Shown here piece after piece: positions 27,619-37,572 of a stretch of DNA of 64,000 bases. The stretch is from Acidobacteriota bacterium (GTDB taxonomy: Bacteria; Acidobacteriota; Blastocatellia; UBA7656). The notes under the pieces are model-generated. The model worked only from the letters and a program-made list of their open reading frames with translations. It was not told the DNA's origin and did no database searches. The stretch covers positions 304,903 to 368,902 of the forward strand of contig JBFMDH010000001.1 of the NCBI GenBank assembly GCA_040754075.1, written 5' to 3'. Position numbers and translations under genes: made by a program. Numbering within the stretch: the first letter of the stretch is position 1; every line of letters begins with the position of its first letter.

Positions 27619-29667
27619 TTATAGCTTTTCAATCTCGACGAGATTATCGTAAAAGGTCGCGCCTGCGCCGATGTCTGTGAGTTTCTGCGAAACCGTTTGA
27701 TTGACGTTGCGCTGGTCGGGACTGAGTTTATTCCACCAGATGGAAAGCGTCACCGCAACGCCCGGTTTTACACGGTCAGAGATGCGCGCCGTGACCTGAA
27801 ATTCGCCTCTATCGTTAAACACTCGCACCATTTCGCCATCCGCGATGCCACGCCGGGCGGCGTCTTCTGCGCTTAAATCCACGAACGGTTTTTTCTCCTG
27901 TTTGATAAACGATGGCAGATGCGAAAACGAAGTGTTTAAAAATGTCCGCGCCGGGGGACTCAGCAGTTGAATCGGATATCGCGCCGCAAGCTCCGGCGAT
28001 GATTCGGGCGATTCACGCGGCGGCACAAAATTGGGCAACGGGTCGATGCCGAGACTCGCCAGTTGTTCGGAATAGATTTCGCACTTGCCCGATGGCGTGC
28101 GGAAATTGCCTTCGGCAAACGGCGCGAAATTTTCCGGGATGTTCAAGCGCATCCAGCCTTCCTGTTTCAAGCGTTCGATGGTGATGCCTGCAAATGGCGC
28201 ATAATTCGTTGAAAGCGCCTGGTCGATAATGTCATCTTCGCTGTCTTTGAAACACGGGTCATCAAAGCCCAGGCGGTCGGCGAGCAATTTGAAAACTTCG
28301 ATGTTGGGTTTACATTCGCCAAGCGGGGCAATTGCCGGTTCGTTGTACATGAAATAGTAATGCCCGTAAGGTTTCACGGCGTCGCGATGTTCGAGTTGTG
28401 TGGTCGCAGGCAAAAGTATATCGGCATAATCAGCGGTGTCGGTTTGAAACTGTTCATGCACGACGGTGAATAAATCTTCGCGTTTGAACCCTTCGATAAC
28501 TTTTGCCTGGTCGGGCGCAACTGCTGCGGGGTTGGAATTGTAAACGTAAATCGCGCGCACCGGCGGGTCGGCTTCGGTTAGCGCATCGCCAAGACATGAC
28601 ATATTGATGGTGCGCGGATTGCCTTTGATTAAATCGGGACGTTCAAGCGCCTCGGTGTTCAACTTGAACATGCCACTGGTTGAAAGCAACACGCCGCCGC
28701 CGGCTTCGCGCCAAGCGCCCGTGAGCGCCGGAAGACAGGCAATCGCCCGCACCGCGTTGCCGCCGCCCGCGTGGCGCTGCAAGCCGTAATTGATGCGAAT
28801 CGCAGTTGGGCGAGTCGTCGCATATTCACGCGCAAAGTTGACGATTTCTTCAACGGTCACGCCGCAGATTTTGGCAACTCGCGCCGGGGTATATTCATTG
28901 ATACGCGGGCGCAATTTTTCAAAGCCGAGTGTGAAACTGTCAAGATAATTCTGGTCTTGCAAACCTTCGCTTAAAATTACGTTCATCACCCCGAAAGCGA
29001 ATGCCGCATCGGTTCCCGGACAGAGTTGAATCAATTGATGGGCGCGGTCAAGCGTGTCATTGCGATAAGGGTCGATGCCGATTAGACGCGCGCCGTTATC
29101 TACAGCCGCTTTGATTTGCGGCCACAGGTGAATGTTTGAGGCAAGCGTATTCGTGCCCCACAGAACAATCAATTTGGCGCGAGAAAACAGCATCGAATCG
29201 GTTCCCATATTCGCGCCAAGCGTGTATTTCATGGCATCGGCTCCGGCGGTCGCACAGATGGTTCGCGCAAGCAAACTTGCGCCCAGTCGATGAAAGAAAC
29301 GCCTGTCCATGCTTGAACCGTTCGCCAGTCCCATCGTGCCGCCATAACTGTAAGGCAAGATGGATTCGGGATTATCGGCGGCAATATCTTTGAAACGCGC
29401 AGCGATGGTGTCTAACGCTTCATCCCAACTGATGCGCTCGAATTTGCCTTCGCCTTTTTTGCCGACGCGACGCATCGGGTAAAGCAAGCGGTCAGGACTG
29501 TAGACGCGCTCAAGATAGCGGTTGACTTTGGCGCAAAGAAAACCATCAGTCGGGGGATGCGTCGGGTCGCCTTCGATTTTCGTGGCGCGACCATCTTCGA
29601 TGGTGATGAGCATCGCGCAAGTGTCCGGGCAATCGTGCGGGCAGGCTGCGTGAATTGTGTGTGCCAT
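27619..29667 (-). CDS. Molybdopterin oxidoreductase (Fe4S4, FdhA/BisC-like)
   Basis: The 682-aa protein belongs to the DMSO-reductase family, with a bis-MGD molybdenum cofactor. The N-terminal Cys motif C9-x3-C13-x3-C17 with C45 binds one Fe4S4 cluster. The Mo-pterin domains include IVLWGTNTLASN, RLIGIDPYRNDT and YVYNSNPAAVAPDQ, and the C-terminal dinucleotide-binding domain starts near residue 570. There is no Tat signal, so it is cytoplasmic. No ferredoxin or membrane subunit gene is next to it. The family covers formate, thiosulfate and aldehyde substrates; I cannot choose among them. Confidence 0.9.
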   Translation of the reverse strand: MAHTIHAACPHDCPDTCAMLITIEDGRATKIEGDPTHPPTDGFLCAKVNRYLERVYSPDRLLYPMRRVGKKGEGKFERISWDEALDTIAARFKDIAADNPESILPYSYGGTMGLANGSSMDRRFFHRLGASLLARTICATAGADAMKYTLGANMGTDSMLFSRAKLIVLWGTNTLASNIHLWPQIKAAVDNGARLIGIDPYRNDTLDRAHQLIQLCPGTDAAFAFGVMNVILSEGLQDQNYLDSFTLGFEKLRPRINEYTPARVAKICGVTVEEIVNFAREYATTRPTAIRINYGLQRHAGGGNAVRAIACLPALTGAWREAGGGVLLSTSGMFKLNTEALERPDLIKGNPRTINMSCLGDALTEADPPVRAIYVYNSNPAAVAPDQAKVIEGFKREDLFTVVHEQFQTDTADYADILLPATTQLEHRDAVKPYGHYYFMYNEPAIAPLGECKPNIEVFKLLADRLGFDDPCFKDSEDDIIDQALSTNYAPFAGITIERLKQEGWMRLNIPENFAPFAEGNFRTPSGKCEIYSEQLASLGIDPLPNFVPPRESPESSPELAARYPIQLLSPPARTFLNTSFSHLPSFIKQEKKPFVDLSAEDAARRGIADGEMVRVFNDRGEFQVTARISDRVKPGVAVTLSIWWNKLSPDQRNVNQTVSQKLTDIGAGATFYDNLVEIEKL

Positions 29668-30010
29668 AGCTCTCCTTTCAGATAAGGATTGAGCATAGCG
29701 AATTTTGCCGAAGAGTTGAACTGCAAAGTTACTTGGTATAAGAATGCGAATTCAAAATCGGGCTTTCTATAAAAAGTTAATCGTTTAGATAGCAACAACT
29801 TTTTAAGCTTTCAGGTAAAAATTGAAGCAGTCCCGCTTGAACGTACAAGGTTTATCCTCGGATTAGACGGATAAACTTTTTACGTTCGTCGGCAGATTCT
29901 TTAATTGCCATGAGCTGCTTTTATTGTTTGTAGCTTTTTTATCGAGTGAATTTTATCGACAATTTGCCGAATGCTTTCGTAAACGCTACTGTAATACTTT
30001 TCAGTGACCG
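29668..30010. promoter_or_regulatory. Intergenic region with inverted repeat
   Basis: No gene is supported in these 343 bp. A two-part stem, GAACGTA (29839-29845) with TACGTTC (29881-29887) and inside it GTTTATCC (29850-29857) with GGATAAAC (29869-29876), gives 15 paired bases around an 11-nt loop. It stands between divergent genes, so it could be an operator or a small structured RNA. Confidence 0.5.
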
Positions 30011-30655
30011 ATGAATTACCTGGGGCATCTTTATCTGGCAGAAGATACGGCGCACTCGCTGGTGGGTAATCTTTTGGGCGATTTCGTCAAAGGCTCCATC
30101 CCTGACCAATTTCCCGATGAAATTCGCAAAGGCATTTTGTTGCATCGCCGGGTTGATAGCTTTACCGATTCGCACCCGGTCTTTCGTGAGAGTTTAAGAA
30201 TGTTCAGTCCTGCGCGCCGTCGTTTCGCAGGCATTATGCTCGATATTTTTTATGACCATTATCTGGCAAAACATTGGGCGACCTATTCAAAGGTTGCGCT
30301 CGACCAATTTTCACAAAAGGTTTATCAGGTTTTACGCCATCACTATGCGATACTGCCGGAACGCTTGCAGCGAATGTTGCCTTATATCATCGAAGAAGAC
30401 TGGCTCACCTCTTACCAGGAACTCGACACCATTGACCGCACCTTGCGCCGTTTGGCGAAACGTTTCAAACGACGCAATGATTTAATGAGCGGCATCGAAG
30501 AATTGCACGCCAACTACGAATTCTTTGAATCGGGTTTCCATGATTTTTTCCCTGCCGTCATTCACTTTGTTGAAAATCAGCGGAAAACCCTTAATATCAC
30601 TGACGCAACAATTCATAACGGAGAAAAACTGACTGATGAAACTTTGGGGCGGTAG
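30011..30655 (+). CDS. acpH: Acyl carrier protein phosphodiesterase family (AcpH-like)
   Basis: This 214-aa protein matches the AcpH/DUF479 family, which removes 4'-phosphopantetheine from acyl carrier protein. It shows the N-terminal MNYLGHLYLA and LVGNLLGDFVKG motifs, the HRRVDSFTDSHP motif with conserved His and Asp, and IMLDIFYDHYLAKHW. These are the metal-binding HD-like residues of the family. The gene overlaps argH by 20 bp, so the two are co-transcribed although there is no clear pathway link. Confidence 0.88.
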   Translation: MNYLGHLYLAEDTAHSLVGNLLGDFVKGSIPDQFPDEIRKGILLHRRVDSFTDSHPVFRESLRMFSPARRRFAGIMLDIFYDHYLAKHWATYSKVALDQFSQKVYQVLRHHYAILPERLQRMLPYIIEEDWLTSYQELDTIDRTLRRLAKRFKRRNDLMSGIEELHANYEFFESGFHDFFPAVIHFVENQRKTLNITDATIHNGEKLTDETLGR

Positions 30656-32012
30656 ATTTACAGGCGAAGCCAATAAGGAATTTGCCCAATTTAACGCATC
30701 GTTCGCTTTTGACCGGCGCTTGATTGAAGCCGACATCGAAGGCAGTTTCGCGCAAGCCGAAGCCATTTTAAATGCCGGTATTTTAACCGAAACGGAAGCG
30801 CAGCAAATCAACGAAGGCTTGGAAAAAATTTTACAACGGGTTCGTGAAGATGACGGATTTTTGAACTCACGCGACGCTGAAGATGTTCATAGCTTCGTCG
30901 AAGCCGAACTGGTCGCGCTCATCGGCGAAGCCGGTTACAAACTGCACACCGGGCGCAGCCGCAACGATCAGGTGGCAACCGATTTGCGACTATTCCTGCG
31001 CGGCGAAATTGACCGGACGATTGACCTCCTTCGCGATACACAACACGCGCTCATAGAACTAGCAGAAAATAATCGTGAAGTGATCATGCCGGGTTATACA
31101 CACCTGCAACGCGCCCAGCCGATTCTGTTCGCGCATTACCTGCTGGCTTATTTTGAAATGTTCAGCCGTGACAGAGAACGCCTGAAAGAAATTCGCGCGC
31201 GTGTCAATGTCCTGCCGCTTGGCGCGGGGGCGCTTGCCGGAACCGGGTTTCAAATCGACCGCGAAGCCGTTGCCAAACGCCTCGGTTTTGACAAGGTCTG
31301 CGAAAACAGTCTCGACGCTGTAAGCGACCGCGATTTCGTCATCGAATTTATCGGCGCGGCGGCATTGATTATGGTGCATCTCAGTCGCCTTGCCGAAGAT
31401 TTCATTATCTATTCAACGTCGGAATTTTCATTCATCGAGCTATCGGATGCGGTGTCGACCGGTTCGTCGCTCATGCCACAAAAGAAAAACCCCGATTCAC
31501 TGGAACTGATTCGCGGCAAAGCCGGTCGCGTATTCGGACATCACACGGCGCTGCTTGCGACCATGAAAGGGTTGCCGCTCGCTTACAACAAAGATATGCA
31601 GGAAGACAAAGAGGCGCTCTTTGATACGATTGACACGTTGCGTGGCGCGCTCAAGGTGATGACCACCGTGCTTGGCAATACGCGCATCAATGGCGAACGC
31701 ACAAGGGCTGCGGCGTCTGTCGGATTTTTGAATGCCACGGATTTAGCCGATTATCTGGTGCGCCAGGGCTTGGAATTTCGTCGCGCCCATGAACTCGTGG
31801 GGCGCGTGGTTGCCTTTGCGATAGGCAAGGGCATTGACCTCGATGAGCTTTCGCTTGAGGAATACAAAACCTTTTCGCCGCTCTTTGAAGACGACTTATT
31901 TGCGGCGCTAAAACTCGAATCCTCGCTTGCCAACAAACCGGCGCGCGGCGGCACTTCGCCCGTAAGAGTCGATGAAGCGTTAGCGCGGGCTAAAAATAGT
32001 TTGTCGTTATAA
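30636..32012 (+). CDS. argH: Argininosuccinate lyase
   Basis: ArgH splits argininosuccinate into arginine and fumarate, the last step of arginine synthesis. The 458-aa protein has MKLWGGRFTGEANKEFAQFN at its start, HTGRSRNDQVATDLRLFL with the substrate-binding residues, and the fumarase/lyase signature GSSLMPQKKNPD with the catalytic Ser. A GGAG site lies before the ATG inside the end of acpH. It is 9 kb from, and opposite in direction to, the rest of the arginine genes at 41-50 kb. Confidence 0.97.
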   Translation: MKLWGGRFTGEANKEFAQFNASFAFDRRLIEADIEGSFAQAEAILNAGILTETEAQQINEGLEKILQRVREDDGFLNSRDAEDVHSFVEAELVALIGEAGYKLHTGRSRNDQVATDLRLFLRGEIDRTIDLLRDTQHALIELAENNREVIMPGYTHLQRAQPILFAHYLLAYFEMFSRDRERLKEIRARVNVLPLGAGALAGTGFQIDREAVAKRLGFDKVCENSLDAVSDRDFVIEFIGAAALIMVHLSRLAEDFIIYSTSEFSFIELSDAVSTGSSLMPQKKNPDSLELIRGKAGRVFGHHTALLATMKGLPLAYNKDMQEDKEALFDTIDTLRGALKVMTTVLGNTRINGERTRAAASVGFLNATDLADYLVRQGLEFRRAHELVGRVVAFAIGKGIDLDELSLEEYKTFSPLFEDDLFAALKLESSLANKPARGGTSPVRVDEALARAKNSLSL

Positions 32013-32022
32013 GGATTATCGA

Positions 32023-32114
32023 GCCGACGGAACCAACGCAATTATCGGAATAAATCGAAGCAGAAAGGCTTTCGCCGCTTCGCGTGATTTTATTCCTTGC
32101 GTTGGTTCCGTCGG
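32023..32114. terminator. Bidirectional stem-loop between argH and VPS10-like gene
   Basis: The arms CCGACGGAACCAACGCAA (from 32024) and TTGCGTTGGTTCCGTCGG (32097-32114) are perfect inverse copies of 18 bp. Inner arms (GGAATAAA/TTTATTCC) extend the structure. It lies between two convergent genes and can stop transcription from both sides, though the U-tracts are weak. Confidence 0.65.
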
Positions 32115-32121
32115 TTGGCTT

Positions 32122-35100
32122 TTACTGTGAAACCACAATCGGTTTGCCGGAAATAAGCGTCGGCGCATTGTACTTCTTCAAGGTCTCGTTCATCTTTGGC
32201 ACTGTTTCATTGATGAATTTATTAATCTCTTCCATCTTTTTGGGAAATTCGGATGACAACTCGGCGATGTATTCGCGTTGCGCCGCGGTTGGCGCGAAAT
32301 TGCCGCCACTGACGGTAAACATCATGCCGAAAAGATTGTCCGCAAGTTTCGGTGTGCCGCCAATGCCGCCACCTTCTGCCTGGGCGATGCTGTTTGCCAA
32401 ATCCTCAACCTGCTTTTTGTAATCGGTGAGCGCCTTGGTTAAATCCGCAGGCGCATCCGGCAAACGGTCTTTGACGGTTTTTTCAATCTGTTCGAGTTGC
32501 GCTTTATAACTATCGAGGGCGCGCAAGCCTTCATTGAGCGGCGACACCATGTTCTGAACTTTCATTGCCAAATCGAATTGCGTTTGTAAATCTTCGACGG
32601 TGACTTTGACGGTCGGGTCTATGCGCACTGCGATTTTCTTTTCCTGGGTTTTGCTGCCAAGCGTCAATTTCACGGTGTAGGTTCCCGGCATTACTTGCGG
32701 CCCGCTGAGGCTGCCTAAAAATTGCAACTGCTCTTCAGGAATCGGACGGCGCAGTTTCGGACCTTCGTAACTCAAATCCCAGACGGCGCGGTTGACACCC
32801 GGATTTTTCGAGGCGTTTTTAATTTCGCGAACCAACTTTCCATTGGCGTCAAAGATTTCAACTTTCAAAGGATTTTTGTCATCGGGTTTGTCTTTCAAAT
32901 AATAATAAATCAACGCGCCCGATGGCGGATTTGCGCCGGTGAATACCGCATCACCAATACCATAGCGCGTAAATCGTCTGGTGAAGCGAATGCCGGGACG
33001 CACATCAAATAACGTCGCATCGCTTGCCAGGACGTTGGCATTCATTTGTTGAAGTGGTGTCGCATCATCAAACACCCAGAAACTGCGCCCGTGTGTTGCC
33101 ACAATCAAATCGTTATCGCGTGGATGTACCACGATGTCATGCACGGCGACGTTAGGAAAATTTTTGAGTCCCAAATTTATCCAATTGCCGCCGCCGGTGT
33201 ACGAAGCAAACAGCCCGATTTCGGTTCCCGCATAAATTAAACCGGGATTTTTCGGGTCTTCGCAGAGCGCGTGAACATAGGCATTCGTCGGAAGTCCGGC
33301 GCTGATGTTTGTGAAGGATTTGCCGCCATCCGTGGTTTTGAAAACATAAGGACGATAATCATCGAATTTGTGACGGTCATACGCAACATAAGCCGTGTTG
33401 CTATTAACCCGCGACGGTTCAACGTGTGAGATGGATGAATCGACCGGAATGCCCGGCACATTTTTCGCCAGGTTCGTCCAGCTTTTGCCGCCATCGGTCG
33501 TCAGTTGCAAATTGCCGTCGTCGGTTCCAACCCAGATCATTCCCGCCTGTTTCGGTGATTCGGCAAGCGAGATGATGGTGCAAAAATATTCCGCCGAGGA
33601 ATTTTCTTCGGCAATCGGGCCACCCGCAACTTTTTGTCGCTCTTTGTTGTTGGTGGTTAAATCATCGCTGATTTTCGTCCAACTTTTGCCATAATCGGTG
33701 GATTTGAAAACCACATTGCTGGCGATATAGACGGTGTTTTTATTATGCGGCGAAGCTACCAAAGGCGAGTTCCAGTTGAAGCGGTATTTATTATTTTCCG
33801 CCGCGCCGCCGCCATTTCCCGCATACGGGTCGATGGATTGCTGTTCGCGATTACGCATATCGGTGCGCACGACATTGCCCGCCTGCGATTCGGTCAAATA
33901 GAGTTCCGGGTCATCCGGGTGATTGAGCGCATAAAAGCCATCGCCGAAACTGACCATTCGCCAATCGTCGTTGAGGATGCCTGCGGGTTCGCGTGTGCGC
34001 GAAGGACCAGTCCACGTGCCGTTGTCCTGCAAGCCGCCCGACAGCCAGTAAAACGGTTGGCGATTGTCTGCGTAAACCTGATAAAACTGACCAATCGGAA
34101 AGTTGTTGATATATGCCCAGGTGTTGCCATCCGTAGTGACCGCCACGCCGCCATCCTGACCTTGCCACATGTAGTTCGGATTTTTCGGGTCAATCCACAG
34201 CGCGTGATAATCAATGTGAGTGCGCGGTGAAATCATTTGAAAAGTTTTGCCGCCATCTATCGAACGATAGAGCGGTGATGAAACAGCATAGACCTTGTTT
34301 TCATTGGTCGGGTCAACGCGCACCCGCGTGTAATAAAATCCGCGCTGCACGATATTGGAATTTTTATAAACCTGCCGAAAGTTTTCGCCTTTGTCGTCCG
34401 AACGATAAAGCGCGCCATCTTTCGATTCGACAATCGCATAAACGATGTTGGGACTGCTTGGCGCAACCCGCACGCCGATGCGCCCGATGAGTTTCGGCAA
34501 CCCGTTGGTGATTTTATTCCAGGTTCTGCCGCCATCGAGCGAACGATATAAGCCGCCTTTTTCGCTGCCGCTCTTAAACGTCCACGGCTTGCGCTCGAAA
34601 TACCACATTCCTGCATACAAAATGTTGGGATTTGCCGGGTCGATTTCGATATCCGAAGCGCCGTGATTTGCGTCAATGTAGAGCGTCTTTTTCCAGGTCG
34701 CGCCGCCATCCGTGGTCATAAACACGCCGCGTTCTTCATTGCCGCCGAAGGTGTGACCGAGGGCTGCGACATAAACGATGTCGGGATTGGTGGGATGGAC
34801 GAGCACGCGGGAAATGGCGTTGGTGTCTTTGAGTCCCAGGTATTTCCAGGATTTGCCGCCATCTACGGATTTATAGATGCCATCGCCAAAGCCTACGCTG
34901 TTGCGCACATTGGATTCGCCTGTGCCGACCCAGATAACGTCGGGGTTGTTGGGTTCAAGGGCAATGTCGCCGATGGATTGCGAACCTTGCTTGTCGAAAA
35001 TCGCTGTCCAGGTCATGCCGCCGTTGGTGGTTTTCCAGACGCCGCCCGATGCCGCGCCGACATAAACCAGGTTGGGATTGCCGGGCACGCCTTCGACATC

Positions 35101-35286
35101 CGACACCCGCCCGCCCATATTGCTGGGTCCGATGCTGCGCCATTCGAGTCGCTCGAAGGCTTTGGTTTCCGTCGGTTTTTCGGTTGTTGCAGCCGGTTGT
35201 TGAGCAACCGTTTGTACAGCGAGAGTGAGTAATAATGTGAAAAGGATGAACGCGCACCACGATGGGTGAACTTTGCGATTGACCAT
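32122..35286 (-). CDS. Secreted VPS10/Asp-box beta-propeller protein
   Basis: The protein (about 1054 aa) has a signal peptide (LLLTLAVQTVAQ) and a large beta-propeller region of BNR/Asp-box repeats: GGVWKTTNGGMTW, SVDGGKSW, TTDGGATW, SLDGGRTW, SDDKGENF, STDYGKSW and TTDGGKSW. This is the VPS10/sortilin-like glycosyl hydrolase group typical of Acidobacteria and Bacteroidetes. After it (about residue 760 on) comes a beta domain and a C-terminal helical region with LDSYKAQLEQIEKTVKDRLP. The function is unknown; a role in binding or hydrolysing extracellular polymer is inferred. GGAGG lies 6 bp before the ATG at 35286 (another ATG is adjacent at 35289). Confidence 0.88.
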   Translation of the reverse strand: MVNRKVHPSWCAFILFTLLLTLAVQTVAQQPAATTEKPTETKAFERLEWRSIGPSNMGGRVSDVEGVPGNPNLVYVGAASGGVWKTTNGGMTWTAIFDKQGSQSIGDIALEPNNPDVIWVGTGESNVRNSVGFGDGIYKSVDGGKSWKYLGLKDTNAISRVLVHPTNPDIVYVAALGHTFGGNEERGVFMTTDGGATWKKTLYIDANHGASDIEIDPANPNILYAGMWYFERKPWTFKSGSEKGGLYRSLDGGRTWNKITNGLPKLIGRIGVRVAPSSPNIVYAIVESKDGALYRSDDKGENFRQVYKNSNIVQRGFYYTRVRVDPTNENKVYAVSSPLYRSIDGGKTFQMISPRTHIDYHALWIDPKNPNYMWQGQDGGVAVTTDGNTWAYINNFPIGQFYQVYADNRQPFYWLSGGLQDNGTWTGPSRTREPAGILNDDWRMVSFGDGFYALNHPDDPELYLTESQAGNVVRTDMRNREQQSIDPYAGNGGGAAENNKYRFNWNSPLVASPHNKNTVYIASNVVFKSTDYGKSWTKISDDLTTNNKERQKVAGGPIAEENSSAEYFCTIISLAESPKQAGMIWVGTDDGNLQLTTDGGKSWTNLAKNVPGIPVDSSISHVEPSRVNSNTAYVAYDRHKFDDYRPYVFKTTDGGKSFTNISAGLPTNAYVHALCEDPKNPGLIYAGTEIGLFASYTGGGNWINLGLKNFPNVAVHDIVVHPRDNDLIVATHGRSFWVFDDATPLQQMNANVLASDATLFDVRPGIRFTRRFTRYGIGDAVFTGANPPSGALIYYYLKDKPDDKNPLKVEIFDANGKLVREIKNASKNPGVNRAVWDLSYEGPKLRRPIPEEQLQFLGSLSGPQVMPGTYTVKLTLGSKTQEKKIAVRIDPTVKVTVEDLQTQFDLAMKVQNMVSPLNEGLRALDSYKAQLEQIEKTVKDRLPDAPADLTKALTDYKKQVEDLANSIAQAEGGGIGGTPKLADNLFGMMFTVSGGNFAPTAAQREYIAELSSEFPKKMEEINKFINETVPKMNETLKKYNAPTLISGKPIVVSQ

Positions 35287-35525
35287 CATCTGCCTCCTGA
35301 AAATTTCTGAAAAGTCATGGTTGATATTGAATATGGCTGGGGTGTTTCCACCGGTTTTATTAAAAGCCAAGCAAGCATAAACCAAAGCGAAGTTGCGCGT
35401 CTAATGCTGCGGAGTGTTCTCTCCGATTTTAGCGTCGAACAAATCCCCTCTACACCAGAGGCTTCACCATCGCGAATAAATAATGATTGATTTTTTCTTG
35501 CCGTCTATGATTGAGTCAGTGATTG

Positions 35526-36647
35526 ATGAAAGTGTCGAGCCGTAACAAATCGCCTTGGCTGGAACTGGCTGTCATCTTTTTTGCCTGGACACTCTATGGA
35601 TTGTTTTTTGCCAGTCAAGCCTATATCAGCGAAGCCCATTTCGGCAGAAACGCGAGCTGGCAGCGGGCGCTCGGCATCTGGATGACCTGCGCGTATTCGT
35701 GGGCGCTCGTCACGCCGCCCATTTTATGGCTTGCCCGTCGCCTGCAATTTAACCGGCAGACCTGGCGACGCAGTTTATTGATTCACCTGCTGGCGGCTAC
35801 TTTCTTTTCCACGTTGGTTCTGTTGCTCTATTCAATCTTGCGTTATCTGTTTTTTACGAGCGATAACGCGCCGAGCTTGATGCGCTCGTTTCGCAACCTG
35901 TTGATTATCGAATTTCACGCGAGCCTGCTGATTTATTCGGCTATTGTCGGCATCTATTACGGGCTGAATTACTATCGCGAATATAAAAGGCGTGAACTTG
36001 CAGCCGCGCAACTCGCCAATCAACTTTCGCAAGCGCAACTCGACGCCCTCAGAAAACAATTGCACCCGCACTTTCTCTTTAACACGCTCAACACGGTTGC
36101 GATTTTAATGGAAGAAGATACCAAAGCCGCCAGAGAAATTCTGGTTCGCCTGAGCGATTTGCTGCGCGTGACGCTTGATAAAAACAAAGCCCATGAAGTG
36201 GCGCTCAAACAGGAACTCGATTTTTTGCAGAGTTATTTGGAGATTGAACAGATGCGTTTTCAAGACCGCTTGCGCGTGCATCTCGAGATAGACCCGAAAA
36301 CCCTTGATGCCCGGGTGCCGGATTTGATTTTGCAACCCATCGTTGAAAACGCCATTCGTCACGGTATTGCGCCGCGCGCGCTTCCCGGCATTGTCGAGAT
36401 TCGCTCCGCGCAAATCAACGGCGATCTGTGCCTTGAGGTGCGCGACAACGGCAAAGGCTTTGATAATGAATTGAGTATGGATAAAGGTTTGGGGCTGGCG
36501 AATACCAAAGCGCGGCTTGAACAACTTTACGGCGACCGCCATCGCTTTGAAATCGCCAATCTCGATGAAGGCGGTGTACGGGTCAACATCACCATTCCGT
36601 TTCATACCCAAGCGATGACCGTGAACGGCAAAGAGAGTTCAAGATGA
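35526..36647 (+). CDS. LytS/YehU-type sensor histidine kinase
   Basis: This 373-aa kinase has four N-terminal membrane helices (about residues 12-30, 48-68, 85-107 and 120-145). A coiled coil follows, then the His_kinase domain with LRKQLHPHFLFNTLNTVAIL, where His182 is the likely phosphate acceptor. The ATPase part has ILQPIVENAIRHGI, DNGKGF and GLGLANTKARLEQLYG. It overlaps the next gene, a LytTR regulator, by four bases. I prefer the ATG at 35526 to the TTG just before it. Confidence 0.93.
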   Translation: MKVSSRNKSPWLELAVIFFAWTLYGLFFASQAYISEAHFGRNASWQRALGIWMTCAYSWALVTPPILWLARRLQFNRQTWRRSLLIHLLAATFFSTLVLLLYSILRYLFFTSDNAPSLMRSFRNLLIIEFHASLLIYSAIVGIYYGLNYYREYKRRELAAAQLANQLSQAQLDALRKQLHPHFLFNTLNTVAILMEEDTKAAREILVRLSDLLRVTLDKNKAHEVALKQELDFLQSYLEIEQMRFQDRLRVHLEIDPKTLDARVPDLILQPIVENAIRHGIAPRALPGIVEIRSAQINGDLCLEVRDNGKGFDNELSMDKGLGLANTKARLEQLYGDRHRFEIANLDEGGVRVNITIPFHTQAMTVNGKESSR

Positions 36648-37426
36648 AAAAGATTCGCGCGTTAATCGTCGACGATGAACCCATCGCCCGCAAAGGCATT
36701 CGCCGCGAGCTTGAAGGCAAGCCGGGTATTGCAATCATCGCCGAATGCGCCAACGGATACGACGCGGTGATGGCGATTCAAAAACAGCAACCGGATTTAG
36801 TCTTTCTCGATTTACAGATGCCCGAACTTGACGGTTTCGGTGTCGTTGAAGCAGTGGGCGTCAAGCAAATGCCGACGGTGATTTTTGTTACCGCGTATGA
36901 TGAATTCGCTTTGCGGGCGTTCGAGATTCACGCCCTCGATTATATTTTAAAACCGTTTAACAGCGAGCGATTTCAACAGGCGCTCGAACACGCCAGACGC
37001 CGGATTGAACAGGCAAACTTTGATGGCGTGAGTCAAAAACTCAAGTCGCTCATTGAGGATGCCGGGCGACAACCACCGGCTTCACAAAGTTATCTGGAAC
37101 GCATTGTTGTGAAATCAGGGGGCAAAATTTTTTTCATCAACACCGAAGCGATTGATTGGATAGAAGCCGCAGATAATTATGTGCGGCTTCACGTCGGCAA
37201 CGCTTCACACCTGGTGCAAGGGACGATGAATCGTCTGGAAAGCAAATTGAACCCGGAAGTTTTTTTGCGCATTCATCGCTCGACGATTGTCAACCTTCGG
37301 CGCGTTAAAGAACTGCAACCGCTGTTTCACGGCGAATATGTGATTACCCTTGCAAGCGGTAAAACCCTGACGTCGAGCCGCAGCTATCGCGATAAATTGC
37401 AACGCCTCGTGGCAAATGCTTTTTAA
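36644..37426 (+). CDS. LytTR-family response regulator
   Basis: The 260-aa regulator pairs with the upstream kinase. The receiver has DDEPIARKG, the phospho-acceptor Asp56 in LVFLDLQMPELDG and the Lys in YILKPFN. The LytTR DNA-binding domain at about residues 155-258 has IVVKSGGKIFFINTEAIDWI, EAADNYVRLH and RIHRSTIVNLRRVKELQP. These bind paired direct repeats in promoters. The next two genes, both secreted proteins read in the same direction, are possible targets. Confidence 0.94.
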   Translation: MKKIRALIVDDEPIARKGIRRELEGKPGIAIIAECANGYDAVMAIQKQQPDLVFLDLQMPELDGFGVVEAVGVKQMPTVIFVTAYDEFALRAFEIHALDYILKPFNSERFQQALEHARRRIEQANFDGVSQKLKSLIEDAGRQPPASQSYLERIVVKSGGKIFFINTEAIDWIEAADNYVRLHVGNASHLVQGTMNRLESKLNPEVFLRIHRSTIVNLRRVKELQPLFHGEYVITLASGKTLTSSRSYRDKLQRLVANAF

Positions 37427-37572
37427 AGCGGTGACGATTTGCCCAATAAACCAAGCCACTCGCCAACCCATATTGCCCATTCGCCCAATTTGAATACAAC
37501 CGCAAAAGCCCCTGGCGTATGCTGCAAACATAACCCCAGCGTCTTGGAATATTGAATTTTGTCGAGGAGCAT

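Noticed and set aside
34663-35232. 189-codon plus-strand frame opposite the VPS10-like gene
   Set aside because: Antisense shadow of the Asp-box repeats; no start signal or recognisable domain.
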